64,000 nucleotides of DNA from Curvibacter gracilis ATCC BAA-807 (GCF_000518645.1 NZ_JADZ01000005.1:62001-126000), one strand, 5' to 3'; counted from the stretch's first letter, positions 35,496 through 45,869 are shown. The notes: generated from the letters alone by a model not told the origin. Program-made: numbers and translations.

Positions 35496-37315
35496 GCAAA
35501 CAAATTCGAAACATCGCCATCATTGCCCACGTTGACCATGGCAAAACCACCATGGTTGACCAGCTGCTGCGTCAGTCGGGCACCTTCGCGGAACACGAAA
35601 AGATCGTGGACACCGTGATGGACAACAACGCCATCGAAAAAGAACGTGGCATCACGATTCTGGCCAAGAACTGCGCTGTGAGCTGGGAAGGCACCCACAT
35701 CAACATCGTCGACACCCCGGGCCACGCGGACTTCGGCGGTGAAGTTGAACGCGCTCTGTCGATGGTGGACGGTGTGGTGCTGCTGATCGACGCCCAGGAA
35801 GGCCCGATGCCGCAAACCCGTTTCGTGACCAAGAAGGCCCTGGCCCTGGGCCTGCGCCCCATCCTGGTGGTCAACAAGGTCGACAAGCCCGGTGCCAACC
35901 CGGACAAGGTCGTCAACGCTGCTTTCGACCTGTTCGACAAGCTGGGCGCGACCGACGAACAACTGGACTTCCCTGTCGTCTATGCCTCGGGCATCAACGG
36001 CTGGACCTCGCTGGAAGAAGGCGCTCCCGGCGAACAGTGGGGCCCCGACATGTCGGCCCTGTTCAACACCATCCTGAAGCACGTTCCGTCGCAAAAGGGT
36101 GATCCGAACGCTCCTCTGCAGTTGCAAATCTCGGCACTGGACTTCTCCACCTTCGTGGGCCGCATCGGCGTGGGCCGCATCAGCCAAGGCACGCTCAAGC
36201 CCATGAGCGATGTGCTGGTCATGGAAGGCCCGGACGGCAAGGCCATCAAGGGCCGCGTCAACCAGGTGCTGACCTTCCAAGGCCTGGACCGCGTCCAGTC
36301 CACCGAAGCCGGCCCGGGTGAAATCGTGTTGATCAACGGCATTGCTGACATCGGCATCGGCGTCACTGTCACCGACGTGAACAACCCGGCTCCGCTGCCC
36401 ATGCTGAAGGTGGACGAACCCACCCTGACCATGAACTTCTGCGTCAACACCTCGCCGCTGGCCGGCCGTGAAGGCAAGTTCGTGACCAGCCGTCAGATCT
36501 GGGACCGCCTGCAAAAGGAACTCCAGCACAACGTGGCCCTCCGCGTGAAGGAAACCGACGAAGAAGGTATCTTCGAAGTCATGGGCCGCGGCGAACTGCA
36601 CTTGACCATCCTGCTGGAAAACATGCGTCGTGAAGGCTACGAAATGGCCGTGTCCAAGCCGCGCGTGGTGTTCCGCGACATCGACGGCGTACGCTACGAG
36701 CCGATCGAGCTGGTGACGGCCGACATCGAAGAAGGCCACCAAGGCGGCGTGATGCAAGCCCTGGGCGAGCGCAAGGGCGAGTTGGTCAACATGGAACCCG
36801 ATGGCCGCGGTCGCGTCCGTCTGGAATACCGCATCCCGGCCCGTGGCCTGATCGGTTTCACCAACGAATTCCTGAACCTGACCCGTGGTTCCGGCCTCAT
36901 CAGCAACATCTTCGACAGCTACGAACCGCACAAGGGTGAGATCGGCGGCCGCAAGAACGGCGTGCTGATCTCCATGGACGACGGTGAAATCTTCACCTAC
37001 GCCCTGGGCAAGCTGGACGACCGTGGCCGCATGTTCGTCAAGGCCAACGACCCGGTGTATGAAGGCATGATCGTCGGCATCCACAGCCGTGACAACGATC
37101 TGGTGGTCAACGCCACCCGCACCAAGCAGCTGACCAACTTCCGCGTGAGCGGCAAGGAAGATGCCATCAAGATCACGCCTCCGATCGAACTGACGCTCGA
37201 ATACGGCGTTGAATTCATCGAAGACGACGAACTGGTCGAAATCACGCCCAAGTCGGTGCGCCTGCGCAAGCGCCACCTGAAGGAACAGGATCGCAAGCGC
37301 GCCAGCCGCGCTTGA
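35492..37315 (+). CDS. typA: Ribosome-dependent GTPase TypA/BipA
   Basis: Elongation-factor-like GTPase linked to 50S assembly, stress and low-temperature growth; 607 residues, full length. G motifs [31 protein letters not shown] and NKVDKPGA are intact, switch [13 protein letters not shown] is typical, and the BipA-specific C-terminal domain (about 485-600, [19 protein letters not shown]) is present. As the last gene of the rimP operon it is coupled to truB by ATGA overlap. A strong terminator follows. Confidence 0.98.
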   Translation: MSKQIRNIAIIAHVDHGKTTMVDQLLRQSGTFAEHEKIVDTVMDNNAIEKERGITILAKNCAVSWEGTHINIVDTPGHADFGGEVERALSMVDGVVLLIDAQEGPMPQTRFVTKKALALGLRPILVVNKVDKPGANPDKVVNAAFDLFDKLGATDEQLDFPVVYASGINGWTSLEEGAPGEQWGPDMSALFNTILKHVPSQKGDPNAPLQLQISALDFSTFVGRIGVGRISQGTLKPMSDVLVMEGPDGKAIKGRVNQVLTFQGLDRVQSTEAGPGEIVLINGIADIGIGVTVTDVNNPAPLPMLKVDEPTLTMNFCVNTSPLAGREGKFVTSRQIWDRLQKELQHNVALRVKETDEEGIFEVMGRGELHLTILLENMRREGYEMAVSKPRVVFRDIDGVRYEPIELVTADIEEGHQGGVMQALGERKGELVNMEPDGRGRVRLEYRIPARGLIGFTNEFLNLTRGSGLISNIFDSYEPHKGEIGGRKNGVLISMDDGEIFTYALGKLDDRGRMFVKANDPVYEGMIVGIHSRDNDLVVNATRTKQLTNFRVSGKEDAIKITPPIELTLEYGVEFIEDDELVEITPKSVRLRKRHLKEQDRKRASRA

Positions 37316-37367
37316 TGATGTCCTCGCCCGGCCTGTGTTCATGTGATGCAGGCGGGGGCAGGGGAGA

Positions 37368-37392
37368 AAAAAGGGGCCATGGGCCCCTTTTT
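37368..37392. terminator. Bidirectional intrinsic terminator
   Basis: AAAAAGGGGCC and GGCCCCTTTTT form a perfect 11-bp stem around an ATG loop between the convergent typA and regA genes. The T-run on one strand and A-run on the other let it work in both directions; more Ts follow on the plus strand. Confidence 0.92.
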
Positions 37393-37440
37393 GTTTTTGG
37401 ACCGGCTGCAGCCGCCCCGAAGCGATGGCTTCGGCTTTGC

Positions 37441-37977
37441 TTACTTGACCCGCTGCTTCTCCAGCTTGCGGGCCAGGGTGCGGCGGTGCATGCCCAGACG
37501 GCGGGCTGTTTCGGAGATGTTGAAGCCCGTCTCGGCCAGGGTTTCGTGGATGCGTTCCCACTCCAGCGTCTTGATCGAGGTGGAGCGGTTGGTCAGCTCC
37601 ACCTCGGTGCTGCCGGCCACATGGCCGAAAGCGGCCTCGATGTCGTCGGTGTTGGAGGGCTTGGCCAGGTAGTGGCAGGCGCCCAGCTTGATGGCTTCCA
37701 CGGCGGTGGCGATGCTGGCAAAACCCGTCAGCACCACGATCAAGGCCTCGGGCACCTGTTGGTGCAATTGCTGCACACAAGCCAGGCCTGTGGCATCGCC
37801 GTTGAGCTTGAGGTCGATCACAGCGTAGGCCGGCTGGTGCTCCTTCAGCAGGGCCTGCATTTCCTGCAGCGTGCTGGCGTGCAAGGTGCGGTAGCCACGG
37901 CGCTCAAACGATCGGCCCAGGGTGCGCGCAAATGCGGCATCGTCTTCGACGATCAATAGCAGACGTTCAGCTTCCAT
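37441..37977 (-). CDS. regA: Redox response regulator RegA/PrrA (ActR, RoxR) family
   Basis: Single-receiver regulator of 178 residues, the short RegA type. The acidic pocket is EDD (11-13), the phospho-acceptor is D55 in YAVIDLKLNG, followed by LTGFAS and the conserved lysine in YLAKPS. The C-terminus is a Fis-like helix-turn-helix (NISETARRLGMHRRTLARKLEKQ), close to the family consensus. Members control respiration, oxidases and carbon or nitrogen metabolism. Its start overlaps regB by 11 bases, and the pair closes the cyo-SURF1 gene string, so the oxidase genes are a likely target. Confidence 0.92.
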   Translation of the reverse strand: MEAERLLLIVEDDAAFARTLGRSFERRGYRTLHASTLQEMQALLKEHQPAYAVIDLKLNGDATGLACVQQLHQQVPEALIVVLTGFASIATAVEAIKLGACHYLAKPSNTDDIEAAFGHVAGSTEVELTNRSTSIKTLEWERIHETLAETGFNISETARRLGMHRRTLARKLEKQRVK

Positions 37978-39271
37978 GGCCGCTATTGTCGTCGAGTGTG
38001 ATGGCCCGCAAGGGCAATCTCAGGGTGACAACCGCGCCCCCGTCAGGGCGATTTTCAGCCCGTACCGTGCCGCCCAGCGTGCGGGCCACGTTGAAGACCA
38101 GAAACAGGCCCAGTCCGCCGCCCTGGCGCCCTTTGGTGGACTGGTAAGGTTTGCCGATCTGGCGCAGAACCTCGGCTGCAAATCCTGCCCCTCGGTCTGA
38201 CACCTGCAGGGTCAGCCAGTCATCGTCACTGTTCGCGCTCACCCGCACCCAGTCTGGTGAAGCCTCCTGGGCGTTGTCCAGCACATTGCAGATCATCTGG
38301 CGCAGGGTGGTGTCGGCCGCCATGGGCAGGTCGGTCTTCAGCTTCAGTTCAAATTCAAATCGGCCCAGTTCGCGCGTGCCGCGCCACTGTGTCACCACCT
38401 GCTCCAGAAACGCCTGCAGGGTGCTGCGCTCCGCCCCTTCGCCGCGCGCCTCGCCGGCCGACATCAGGATGCCGGTGACGATGGCCTTGCAGCGTGCCAG
38501 TTCGCCTTGCATGTCGGTCAGCTCATCGAGCATCTCGGGGTTCTGGCGGAACAGGGGCATGCGCCGCCAGTCTCCGAGGATCACCGCCAGTGTGGACAAG
38601 GGGGTGCCCAGCTCATGGGCCGCGCCCGAGGCCAGCAGCCCCATGCGGATGATGTGCTCCTGTTCGGCAGCCTGCTGCCTCAGGTTGGCCAGACGGGCAT
38701 CGCGCAGGCGCAGGTTGTCCTGGATGCGGGTCATGAAGACCACCAGCAAGGCCGCGTTGAGCATGAAGCACAGCAGCAGGCCCAGCACATAGAAGCTGGC
38801 CAGGCCCCGGTCGTGGTCCAGCGGCAGGTCCAGCGGCCGGGCCAGCAGGGCCAGGGCCGCCACACACAGCGTGCACACCACCACCATCGCCCAGGTGGAC
38901 CAGGCCTCCAGCAGCATGGCGCACAGGGCGATCTGCAGCAGGTACAAGAAGACAAAGGGGTTGGTGGTGCCCCCGCTCAGGTACAGCTGCAGCGTGAGGG
39001 CCGCCACGTCCACGCTCAGGGCCAGCAGCAGCTCGTGGTTGCCCACCTCGCGTTGTTCATGCCAGCGCAGGTGGCTGGCGATGTTGAAGCCGATCAGGCA
39101 GGCCAGCACTTCCACCATCTGCGGCATGGGCAGATGGATGTCCAGCATCAGCTTGGCGACGGCGATGGTGGCAATCTGGCCCGCCACCGCAAACCAGCGC
39201 AGCTGGATCAGCAGCAGCATGTTGCGGTGCCCGGTCAGGTGGTCCAGCCGGGATTGCTCGGTGCTTTTCAT
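37967..39271 (-). CDS. regB: Redox sensor histidine kinase RegB/PrrB family
   Basis: Membrane kinase of 434 residues from ATG 39271. Five to six membrane helices occupy about 20-180. The quinone-site heptad GGTTNPF is at 100-106, as in RegB. The H-box is GAAHELGTPLS with H219, and the linker cysteine C261 lies 42 residues later, close to the spacing of the redox-active cysteine in Rhodobacter RegB. N-box NVLDNAQEASPDW and G-boxes DRGAGF and GGGLGLFLVF complete the ATPase. It would sense quinone-pool or oxygen state and phosphorylate RegA. It lies 67 bases after the SURF1 gene. Confidence 0.92.
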   Translation of the reverse strand: MKSTEQSRLDHLTGHRNMLLLIQLRWFAVAGQIATIAVAKLMLDIHLPMPQMVEVLACLIGFNIASHLRWHEQREVGNHELLLALSVDVAALTLQLYLSGGTTNPFVFLYLLQIALCAMLLEAWSTWAMVVVCTLCVAALALLARPLDLPLDHDRGLASFYVLGLLLCFMLNAALLVVFMTRIQDNLRLRDARLANLRQQAAEQEHIIRMGLLASGAAHELGTPLSTLAVILGDWRRMPLFRQNPEMLDELTDMQGELARCKAIVTGILMSAGEARGEGAERSTLQAFLEQVVTQWRGTRELGRFEFELKLKTDLPMAADTTLRQMICNVLDNAQEASPDWVRVSANSDDDWLTLQVSDRGAGFAAEVLRQIGKPYQSTKGRQGGGLGLFLVFNVARTLGGTVRAENRPDGGAVVTLRLPLRAITLDDNSGHGS

Positions 39272-39338
39272 GGGGCGGCGCTTCAGGGTTTCAGGGGCGG
39301 CTTCAAACGGCCCGCCACACCATGGGCGCGGCAGACTG

Positions 39339-40124
39339 TCAGGTAGGGGTGGGCTTTTGGCGCCAGGCATAGACCATGGCACCGGCCACCATCAGGGCCA
39401 GGGCAAACCAGGTCAGCGCATACACCAGGTGGTTGTTGGTGAAATTCACCACCGTCAGGCCAGCCACGGGTTGCTGGGGCTCACCGGGTTTGGCATCCTC
39501 GCCGGCGCCGGATTGTCCCAGATCGCCGGCGCTGGCGTCGGCATCGATGAAATAGGGGGCTGCGGCGCTCAGGCCATGGGCCTGGGCCAGGGCCTGCACA
39601 TCGCGGGAGTACCAGCGTTGCGCGCCCGGGTCGTTGTGGCGCAGGAAGCCGCCGCCGGGTTCGCTCAGGCGCAACAGTCCTTGCACCTCAACCTCTGTGG
39701 CCGGGGTTTCGGCCACCGGGGCGCGCTGCGGTACAAAGCCGCGGTTGACGAAGACCACTTCGCCGCCCGCGGTGCGCAAGGGGGTCAGCACCCAGAAGCC
39801 GGCACCGCGCACGGTCGAGGCCTGCACCAGGCTGGTCTTGTCATATAGAAATTGCCCACGCAGGCTGACGTGGCGGTATTCATCGCTGCGGGCGGTGATC
39901 TGGGGCCACTGCGCCGGGCCAGGGGCCGGGGTGGCGGGGGCGTGAACGCGTTGCTCGACGCGCTCGATCAGGTCCAGCTTCCAGCCCAGGCGTTGCACCT
40001 GCCAGCTGCCCAGAGCCAGAAACAAGACCATCAGCAGCACCCCCGCCAGCATCAGCACCACCTGCAGCCCGCGTGAGCGGCGCCGTGGTTCAGCCGGGTA
40101 GAGGGGCGCTGCCGTCGGGCTCAT
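39339..40124 (-). CDS. SURF1-family oxidase assembly protein
   Basis: Inner-membrane SURF1/Shy1 protein of 261 residues with two terminal membrane helices (about 21-42 and 234-254) flanking a periplasmic domain. Motifs LGSWQVQRLGWKLDLI, VFVNRGFVP and NNHLVYALTWFALALM are typical. SURF1 assists haem insertion into terminal oxidases; placement right after cyoD (four-base overlap) supports a role for this quinol oxidase. No cyoE haem O synthase gene is present in the cluster, so haem supply is encoded elsewhere. Confidence 0.93.
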   Translation of the reverse strand: MSPTAAPLYPAEPRRRSRGLQVVLMLAGVLLMVLFLALGSWQVQRLGWKLDLIERVEQRVHAPATPAPGPAQWPQITARSDEYRHVSLRGQFLYDKTSLVQASTVRGAGFWVLTPLRTAGGEVVFVNRGFVPQRAPVAETPATEVEVQGLLRLSEPGGGFLRHNDPGAQRWYSRDVQALAQAHGLSAAAPYFIDADASAGDLGQSGAGEDAKPGEPQQPVAGLTVVNFTNNHLVYALTWFALALMVAGAMVYAWRQKPTPT

Positions 40125-40540
40125 GGCAGGTTGCGCATCTCATGTGCCGAGGTCGGCATCATGTTGTGGTTGAGGTGGAACATCACCCACAGCGAGCCGG
40201 CCAGGGTGATCACCACCAGCATGGTCGTGAAGATCAGGGCCAGCATGGTCCAGCCGCCTTCCGAGCGGGTGTTCATGTGCAGGAAGTACACCATGTGCAC
40301 CACGATCTGGACGGCCGCAAAGCCCAGGATCACCATGGCGGTGGTGCTGGAGCTGCCGAAGGTCTTGCCCATCACCAGCCAGAAGGGGATGGCGGTCAGG
40401 ATCACCGACAGGATGAAACCCGTGGCGTAGCTCTTCAGGCTGCCGTGGTCATGGCCGCCGTGTTCATCATGACCGTGGTCGTGACCATGTTCGTCATCGT
40501 GGCCATGGTCGGCGTGGTCGTTGTGGTGGTGTGCGGTCAT
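40121..40540 (-). CDS. cyoD: Cytochrome bo-type quinol oxidase subunit IV with His-rich N-terminus
   Basis: Small membrane subunit, 139 residues, with three helices (about 39-60, 68-88, 100-122). Conserved parts are [20 protein letters not shown] and [10 protein letters not shown]. Residues 4-33 are an unusual histidine/aspartate-rich stretch with 13 histidines in 29 residues ([20 protein letters not shown] within it), facing the cytoplasm if topology is standard. Enterobacterial CyoD has only a short cluster there. It may bind metal, for example copper or zinc, but this is inference. Overlaps cyoC and SURF1 genes by four bases each. Confidence 0.93.
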   Translation of the reverse strand: MTAHHHNDHADHGHDDEHGHDHGHDEHGGHDHGSLKSYATGFILSVILTAIPFWLVMGKTFGSSSTTAMVILGFAAVQIVVHMVYFLHMNTRSEGGWTMLALIFTTMLVVITLAGSLWVMFHLNHNMMPTSAHEMRNLP

Positions 40541-41184
40541 GGCAGGACTCCCATCAGGTACACGAAGGTGAAGACGCCGATCCAGACGACGTCCAAGAAG
40601 TGCCAGAACATCGACAGGCATTGCAGACGGCGGCGGTTGGCGGCGTTGAGGCCGTGGCGCTTCAGTTGGAACACCAGCGTCACCAGCCACACCAGGCCAA
40701 AGCTGACGTGCAGGCCGTGGGTGCCCACGAGCGTGAAGAAGGACGACAGGAAGGCGCTGCGCTGCGGGCCCGCGCCTTCATGGATCAGGTGGGCGAACTC
40801 ATACAGCTCCAGGCTGATGAAGCCTGCACCGAGCACGCCCGTGACCAGCAACCAGGCGATGGTGCTGTTGAGCCGCTTCTTCTGCATTTCCAGCATGGCA
40901 AAGCCATAGGTGATGGACGACAGCAGCAGCAGCGAGGTGTTCACCGCCACCAGGGGCAGGTCGAACAGCTCGGCGCCCGAAGGCCCGGCCGCGTAGCTGC
41001 GGCCCAGCACGGCGTAGGTGGCAAACAGGCAGGCAAAGATGAGGCAGTCGCTCATCAGGTAGAGCCAGAAGCCCAGCAGCGTGCCGTTTTCCGGGTGGTG
41101 CTCCAGCACGTAGTAGCGCGAGCTCGGGTTCGAGCCCGCCGAGGCGCCGGCCAGGCCGGCAGAGGCGGTGTGTGACTTAGACAT
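40537..41184 (-). CDS. cyoC: Cytochrome bo-type quinol oxidase subunit III
   Basis: Subunit III, 215 residues, with five membrane helices. Motifs [47 protein letters not shown] and [18 protein letters not shown] are typical of CyoC. ATG 41184 is preferred because the protein then begins with the usual short hydrophilic N-terminus, and the start overlaps cyoB by eight bases. Stabilises the catalytic subunit and its proton uptake region. Confidence 0.96.
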   Translation of the reverse strand: MSKSHTASAGLAGASAGSNPSSRYYVLEHHPENGTLLGFWLYLMSDCLIFACLFATYAVLGRSYAAGPSGAELFDLPLVAVNTSLLLLSSITYGFAMLEMQKKRLNSTIAWLLVTGVLGAGFISLELYEFAHLIHEGAGPQRSAFLSSFFTLVGTHGLHVSFGLVWLVTLVFQLKRHGLNAANRRRLQCLSMFWHFLDVVWIGVFTFVYLMGVLP

Positions 41185-43183
41185 GGGCGGTGGCCAGTTG
41201 ACGGGTACGGGCGGCTTCAACACGCACGACCTCGTCGGCCGGGATGTAGTAGTCGCGCTTGTAGTTGAAGGTGTGGACGATGATGGCGACCAGCGTGGCC
41301 ACAAAGCCCAGGCCAGCCAGCAGCCACATCTGCCAGATCAGACCGAACGCCATGGCGGCACTCAGTGCGGCGATGACGAAGCCGGCAGCCGTGTTCTTGG
41401 GCATGTGGATGGCCACAAAGCCTTGTTGCGGACGCTGGTAGCCGTTCTTCTTCATGTCGTCCCAGGCGTCGTTGTCATGCACCACGGGTGTGAAGGCGAA
41501 GTTGTAGTCGGGCGGGGGCGACGAGGTCGACCACTCCAGGGTACGGGCATTCCACGGGTCGCCCGTGGTGTCGCGCAACTGGTCGCGGCGCAGGAAGCTC
41601 ACCACCAGCTGGATGATGAAGCTGCCGATGCCCAGGGCGATCAACACGGCGCCCAGGGCGGCCACCTGGAACCAGATCTGCAGCGACGGGTCTTCGAAGT
41701 GGCTCAGGCGACGGGTCACGCCCATCAGGCCCAGCACGTACAGCGGCATGAAGGCCAGGTAGAAGCCGATCAGCCAGAACCAGAACGAGCACTTGCCCCA
41801 GAACGAATCCAGCTTGTAGCCGAAGGCCTTGGGGAACCAGAAGTTGATGGCGGCAAACACGGCAAACACCACGCCGCCGATGATCACGTTGTGGAAGTGG
41901 GCGATCAGGAACAGCGAGTTGTGCAGCACGAAGTCAGCCGGGGGCACGGCCAGCAGCACGCCGGTCATGCCGCCGATCACGAAGGTCACCATGAAGCCGA
42001 TGGTCCACAGCATGGGCACCTCGAAGCGGATGCGGCCCTTGTACATGGTGAACAGCCAGTTGAAGATCTTGGCCCCGGTCGGGATCGAGATGATCATGGT
42101 GGTGATGCCGAAGAACGAGTTCACGCTCGCCCCCGACCCCATGGTGAAGAAGTGGTGCAGCCACACCAGGTACGACAGGATGGTGATCACCACGGTGGCA
42201 TAGACCATCGAGGTGTAGCCGAACAGGCGCTTGCCGCAGAAGGTCGACACGATTTCGGAGTACACGCCGAAGCAAGGCAGCACCAGGATGTAGACCTCAG
42301 GGTGACCCCAGATCCAGATCAGGTTCACGTACATCATGGCGTTGCCGCCCAGGTCGTTGCTGAAGAAATTGGTGCCGACATAGCGGTCCAGCGACAGCAG
42401 GGCCAGCACGGCAGTCAGCACCGGGAAGGCCGCCACGATCAGCACGTTGGTGCACAGGGCGGTCCAGGTGAACACCGGCATCTTCATCAGGGTCATGCCG
42501 GGAGCGCGCATCTTCACGATGGTGGCGATCAGGTTGACCCCTGACAGCAGCGTGCCCACCCCCGCAATCTGCAGAGACCAGATGTAGTAATCCACCCCCA
42601 CGTCCGGGCTGCCCAGGATGCCCGACAGCGGCGGGTAGGCCAGCCAGCCGGTGCGGGCGAACTCGCCCACGAACAGCGAGGCCATCACCAGCACGGCGCC
42701 GAAGGTGGTCATCCAGAAGCTGAAGTTGTTCAGGAAGGGGAAGGACACGTCGCGCGCACCGATCTGCATGGGCACGATGTAGTTCATCAGGCCGGTCACG
42801 AAAGGCATGGCGACGAAGAAGATCATGATCACGCCGTGCGCCGTGAACACCTGGTCGTAGTGGTGCGGCGGCAGGAAGCCGGTGGCGTCACCAAACGACA
42901 GGGCTTGCTGCGCGCGCATCATCAGCGCGTCGGCAAAGCCGCGCAGCAGCATGATCACGCCCAGGATCATGTACATGATGCCGATGCGCTTGTGGTCGAT
43001 GCTGGTGATCCAGTCGCGCCACAGCGGGCCCCACAGGCGGAACTTGGTCAGCAGGGCCAGCACGGCCAGGCCGCCGAGCGCCACCATGATGAAGGTGCCC
43101 AGCAGAATGGGTTCGTGGAACGGGATGGCGTCCCAGGAGAGACGGCCAAAGATAAGCTTCGTCAGGTCAAGATGTTCGAGCAT
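41177..43183 (-). CDS. cyoB: Cytochrome bo-type quinol oxidase subunit I
   Basis: Catalytic, proton-pumping haem-copper subunit, 668 residues, about 15 helices. Metal ligands are visible: [15 protein letters not shown] (low-spin haem His), [12 protein letters not shown] (CuB His with the Tyr of the crosslink), WLHHFFTMG (two CuB His) and [12 protein letters not shown] (high-spin and low-spin haem His). Residues of the D and K channels ([12 protein letters not shown] region, WGHPEVYI) are intact. The length and extra C-terminal helices fit the quinol-oxidase type. Overlaps cyoC by eight bases; 70 bases separate it from cyoA. Confidence 0.98.
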   Translation of the reverse strand: MLEHLDLTKLIFGRLSWDAIPFHEPILLGTFIMVALGGLAVLALLTKFRLWGPLWRDWITSIDHKRIGIMYMILGVIMLLRGFADALMMRAQQALSFGDATGFLPPHHYDQVFTAHGVIMIFFVAMPFVTGLMNYIVPMQIGARDVSFPFLNNFSFWMTTFGAVLVMASLFVGEFARTGWLAYPPLSGILGSPDVGVDYYIWSLQIAGVGTLLSGVNLIATIVKMRAPGMTLMKMPVFTWTALCTNVLIVAAFPVLTAVLALLSLDRYVGTNFFSNDLGGNAMMYVNLIWIWGHPEVYILVLPCFGVYSEIVSTFCGKRLFGYTSMVYATVVITILSYLVWLHHFFTMGSGASVNSFFGITTMIISIPTGAKIFNWLFTMYKGRIRFEVPMLWTIGFMVTFVIGGMTGVLLAVPPADFVLHNSLFLIAHFHNVIIGGVVFAVFAAINFWFPKAFGYKLDSFWGKCSFWFWLIGFYLAFMPLYVLGLMGVTRRLSHFEDPSLQIWFQVAALGAVLIALGIGSFIIQLVVSFLRRDQLRDTTGDPWNARTLEWSTSSPPPDYNFAFTPVVHDNDAWDDMKKNGYQRPQQGFVAIHMPKNTAAGFVIAALSAAMAFGLIWQMWLLAGLGFVATLVAIIVHTFNYKRDYYIPADEVVRVEAARTRQLATAHV

Positions 43184-43253
43184 GGTCAGTCTCGCGGGGA
43201 AAGAGTAGGGGAGCCGTGTGCGGCCAGGCCGCAGGCATCAGTGGCAGCTCGTG

Positions 43254-44306
43254 TCACAGGCCGGTGGGGGCATTGGCCCCGTCCAGGTTGCTGCGGTCAT
43301 TGGGGGTGCACAGTTCGGCTTTCACATAACGTGCGCCGCGCTGCTTCCAGCCTTGGGCTTCGCCCCGGGTGGCCACGCTGAAGTTGTTGGTGCCCATGCC
43401 GCCGGCGGCGTCAATGGCCATCATCTCGTTCATGCACATCTTGCTGCTGTCCACACAGCGGTTCAGGATGGCGTTGTACAGATCAGGTGCCACGCTCGCA
43501 AAGCGCTGCACCGGGTCGCGTTCGCTGGGCTGCTCCAGCTTCAGGTACTCGGCGCGGCCCAGGGTGCTGCCCGCGCTCTTGTTGGTCTGCACCCATTTTT
43601 CGAAGTCGGCGCCGCTCAGGCCATGGAACTTGAAGCGCATGCCCGAAAAGCCGGCGCCGCTGTAGTTGGCCGAGAAACCTTCAAATTCGCCAGCCTGGTT
43701 GATCACGGCGTGCAACTGGGTCTGCATGCCCGGCATGGCGTAGATCTGGCCAGCCAGCGCCGGGATGTAGAACGAGTTCATCACCGTCGAGGCCGTGATC
43801 TTGAACTGGATCGGCACATCCACCGGGGCGGCCAGCTCGTTCACGGTGGCAATGCCTTGCTCGGGGTAGATGAACAGCCACTTCCAGTCCAGCGCCACCA
43901 CTTCCACCGTCAGGGGCTTGATGTCGGAGGGCATCTCATGTTGCGCATCCAGGCGGTGCAGCGGGCGGTACGGATCCAGCGTGTGGGTGCTGATCCAGGT
44001 CAGCAGGCCCAGCGCGATGATGATCAGCAGCGGGGCGCCCCAGATCACCAGCTCCAGCTGGGTGGAGTGATCCCAGTCCGGTTCGTAGGCCGCAGCCTTG
44101 TTGCTCTGGCGGTAGCGCCAGGCAAACACCAATGTCAGCACGATCACCGGAACGATGATCAGCAGCATCAACAAAGTGGACACCACGATCAGGTGGGCCT
44201 GCTGGGATGCGATGTCGCCCGAAGGGTTCATCACCACGGTATTGCAACCGGTCAAGAGAACTGCAGCCAGCGGCAGCAATCCCCGAAGGGGCTTGAGGAG
44301 GGTCAT
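43254..44306 (-). CDS. cyoA: Cytochrome bo-type quinol oxidase subunit II
   Basis: Lipoprotein subunit II of 350 residues; lipobox LLTGC puts the lipidated cysteine at residue 21. Two helices (about 38-60 and 85-107) precede a cupredoxin domain (VEVVALDWKWLFIYPEQGIATVNELAAP) lacking the CuA ligand set, which marks it as a quinol rather than cytochrome c oxidase. The C-terminal extension (about 285-350) contains three cysteines and an alanine-rich stretch. First gene of the leftward operon; divergent from an MFS transporter with 157 bases between, where a TTGGAC-N5-GTCCCA-like dyad lies near 44374-44394. Confidence 0.96.
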   Translation of the reverse strand: MTLLKPLRGLLPLAAVLLTGCNTVVMNPSGDIASQQAHLIVVSTLLMLLIIVPVIVLTLVFAWRYRQSNKAAAYEPDWDHSTQLELVIWGAPLLIIIALGLLTWISTHTLDPYRPLHRLDAQHEMPSDIKPLTVEVVALDWKWLFIYPEQGIATVNELAAPVDVPIQFKITASTVMNSFYIPALAGQIYAMPGMQTQLHAVINQAGEFEGFSANYSGAGFSGMRFKFHGLSGADFEKWVQTNKSAGSTLGRAEYLKLEQPSERDPVQRFASVAPDLYNAILNRCVDSSKMCMNEMMAIDAAGGMGTNNFSVATRGEAQGWKQRGARYVKAELCTPNDRSNLDGANAPTGL

Positions 44307-44463
44307 GCCAGGGAAAAGCAGTATGTGCTATGGAGGGATGGTGCGGTAATCTAGCGCTGCCTGCCGCGTTTGGCGATTGGACGTTTTGTCCCAGGTCAAA
44401 TGTTGGCGGGGGTTCGCTCTGGGCCTTCCCAGGCGGATGGCACAACTATTTGAGAGGCAAACT

Positions 44464-45816
44464 ATGGTGTCCAGCATGACTCATACCCTCGGCCTTGGCG
44501 CCGACGCAAACCTGCCGTCTCAGGACGCAGCCCGCCGTGAGGGCCACGGCGCCCATGGCAGTCCCATCGCCCCCGGCGAGATCGCCGTCGGCGTGATTGT
44601 CGGGCGAGCGTCCGAGTATTTCGACTTCTTCGTCTATGCCATCGCTTCGGTGTTGGTCTTTCCCAGCGTCTTCTTTCCCTTCGAGGGGCGTCTGGAAGGC
44701 ACGCTGTATTCCTTTGTGGTGTTCTCATTCGCCTTCGTGGCCCGCCCGGTGGGCTCGGTGCTGTTCATGGCCATCCAGCGGCACATGGGGCGCGAGGCCA
44801 AGCTGACCCTGGCCCTGTTTCTGTTGGGAATCTCCACGGCAGGCATGGCCTTTTTGCCTTCCTATGCGCAATTGGGTGCAGCGTCCATCGTGCTGCTGTC
44901 AGCGTTCCGGATCGCCCAGGGCATTGCCCTGGGGGGCTCTTGGGATGGTCTGCCCTCGCTGCTGGCTCTGAACGCGCCCGCCGAGCGCCGGGGCTGGTAT
45001 GCGATGTTGGGTCAATTGGGTGCGCCCTTGGGCTTCTTCGTCGCCGCCGGCCTGTTCTCCTTCCTGCTGGGCAATCTGGAGTCGTCTGACTTTCTGGAGT
45101 GGGGCTGGCGTTACCCCTTCTATGTGGCCTTTGCCATCAACGTGGTGGCCCTGTTCGCCCGCCTGCGTCTGGTGTCGACCAATGAATACGCCCGCCTGCT
45201 GGAAGAGCGTGAGCTGCAACCCACCCGGGTGACCGAGCTGGTGCGCTCGCAAGGCCGCAACCTGATCATCGGCGCCCTGGCCGCCCTGGCCAGCTACGCG
45301 CTGTTCCACCTGGTCACGGTGTTTCCGCTGTCCTGGATCACGCTGTACTCCAACCGCTCCATCAGCGACTTCCTCATGGTGCAGATGTTTGGCGCCGTGC
45401 TGGCGGCCGGTGGGGTGGTGATGTCAGGCCTGATCGCCGACCGCTTTGGCCGCCGTACCACCCTGGGCACCCTGGCCGCCCTGATTGCGCTGTTCAGCGC
45501 GGCGGCCCCCACCCTCATGGGCGGCGGGCAGTCGGGGCAGGATGCCTTCATCGTCACCGGCTTCCTGTTGCTGGGCCTTTCTTATGGGCAAGCGGCCGGC
45601 GCCGTGACGGCCAACTTCCCTGCCAAGTTCCGCTACACCGGGGCTGCGCTCACCTCCGACCTGGCCTGGCTGGTCGGTGCCGGCTTCGCGCCGCTGGTGG
45701 CCTTGGGCCTGTCGGCCCATTTCGGGCTGGCCTATGTGGGGATCTACCTGCTGTCGGGCGCCATCGGCACCCTGGCGGCCCTGAGCCTGAACCGCGCCCT
45801 GGAGTTGCGCGACTGA
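44464..45816 (+). CDS. MFS transporter, metabolite:H+ symporter-like
   Basis: Twelve-helix major-facilitator protein of 450 residues. A hydrophilic His/Gly-rich N-terminus (about 1-37) precedes the first helix; the loop AIQRHMGREAKLTLALFLLGIST and the motif DRFGRRTTLGTLAA are the conserved MFS loops 2-3 and 8-9. It is closest in style to MHS-family proteins, but the usual GGEWGGA stretch reads ALGGSWDGLPSLLA here, so the substrate may differ. GAGAGG lies 8-13 bases upstream of ATG 44464. Divergent from cyoA, so the two may share regulation; the substrate is unknown. Confidence 0.85.
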   Translation: MVSSMTHTLGLGADANLPSQDAARREGHGAHGSPIAPGEIAVGVIVGRASEYFDFFVYAIASVLVFPSVFFPFEGRLEGTLYSFVVFSFAFVARPVGSVLFMAIQRHMGREAKLTLALFLLGISTAGMAFLPSYAQLGAASIVLLSAFRIAQGIALGGSWDGLPSLLALNAPAERRGWYAMLGQLGAPLGFFVAAGLFSFLLGNLESSDFLEWGWRYPFYVAFAINVVALFARLRLVSTNEYARLLEERELQPTRVTELVRSQGRNLIIGALAALASYALFHLVTVFPLSWITLYSNRSISDFLMVQMFGAVLAAGGVVMSGLIADRFGRRTTLGTLAALIALFSAAAPTLMGGGQSGQDAFIVTGFLLLGLSYGQAAGAVTANFPAKFRYTGAALTSDLAWLVGAGFAPLVALGLSAHFGLAYVGIYLLSGAIGTLAALSLNRALELRD

Positions 45817-45850
45817 GCTCTGCTGCTCAGTGGCCCTTGCCGTGATCATC

Positions 45851-45869
45851 CCCCGGCACCATGCCGGGG
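45851..45869. terminator. Hairpin after the MFS gene
   Basis: CCCCGGCA and TGCCGGGG form a perfect 8-bp stem with a 3-base loop, 34 bases after the MFS stop. There is no T-run, so termination efficiency is doubtful; it may protect the mRNA end. Confidence 0.4.

Noticed and set aside
35264-37780. An 838-codon minus-strand frame opposite truB and typA
   Set aside because: It mirrors the typA reading frame and crosses the typA-regA terminator. The conserved GTPase is clearly on the other strand.
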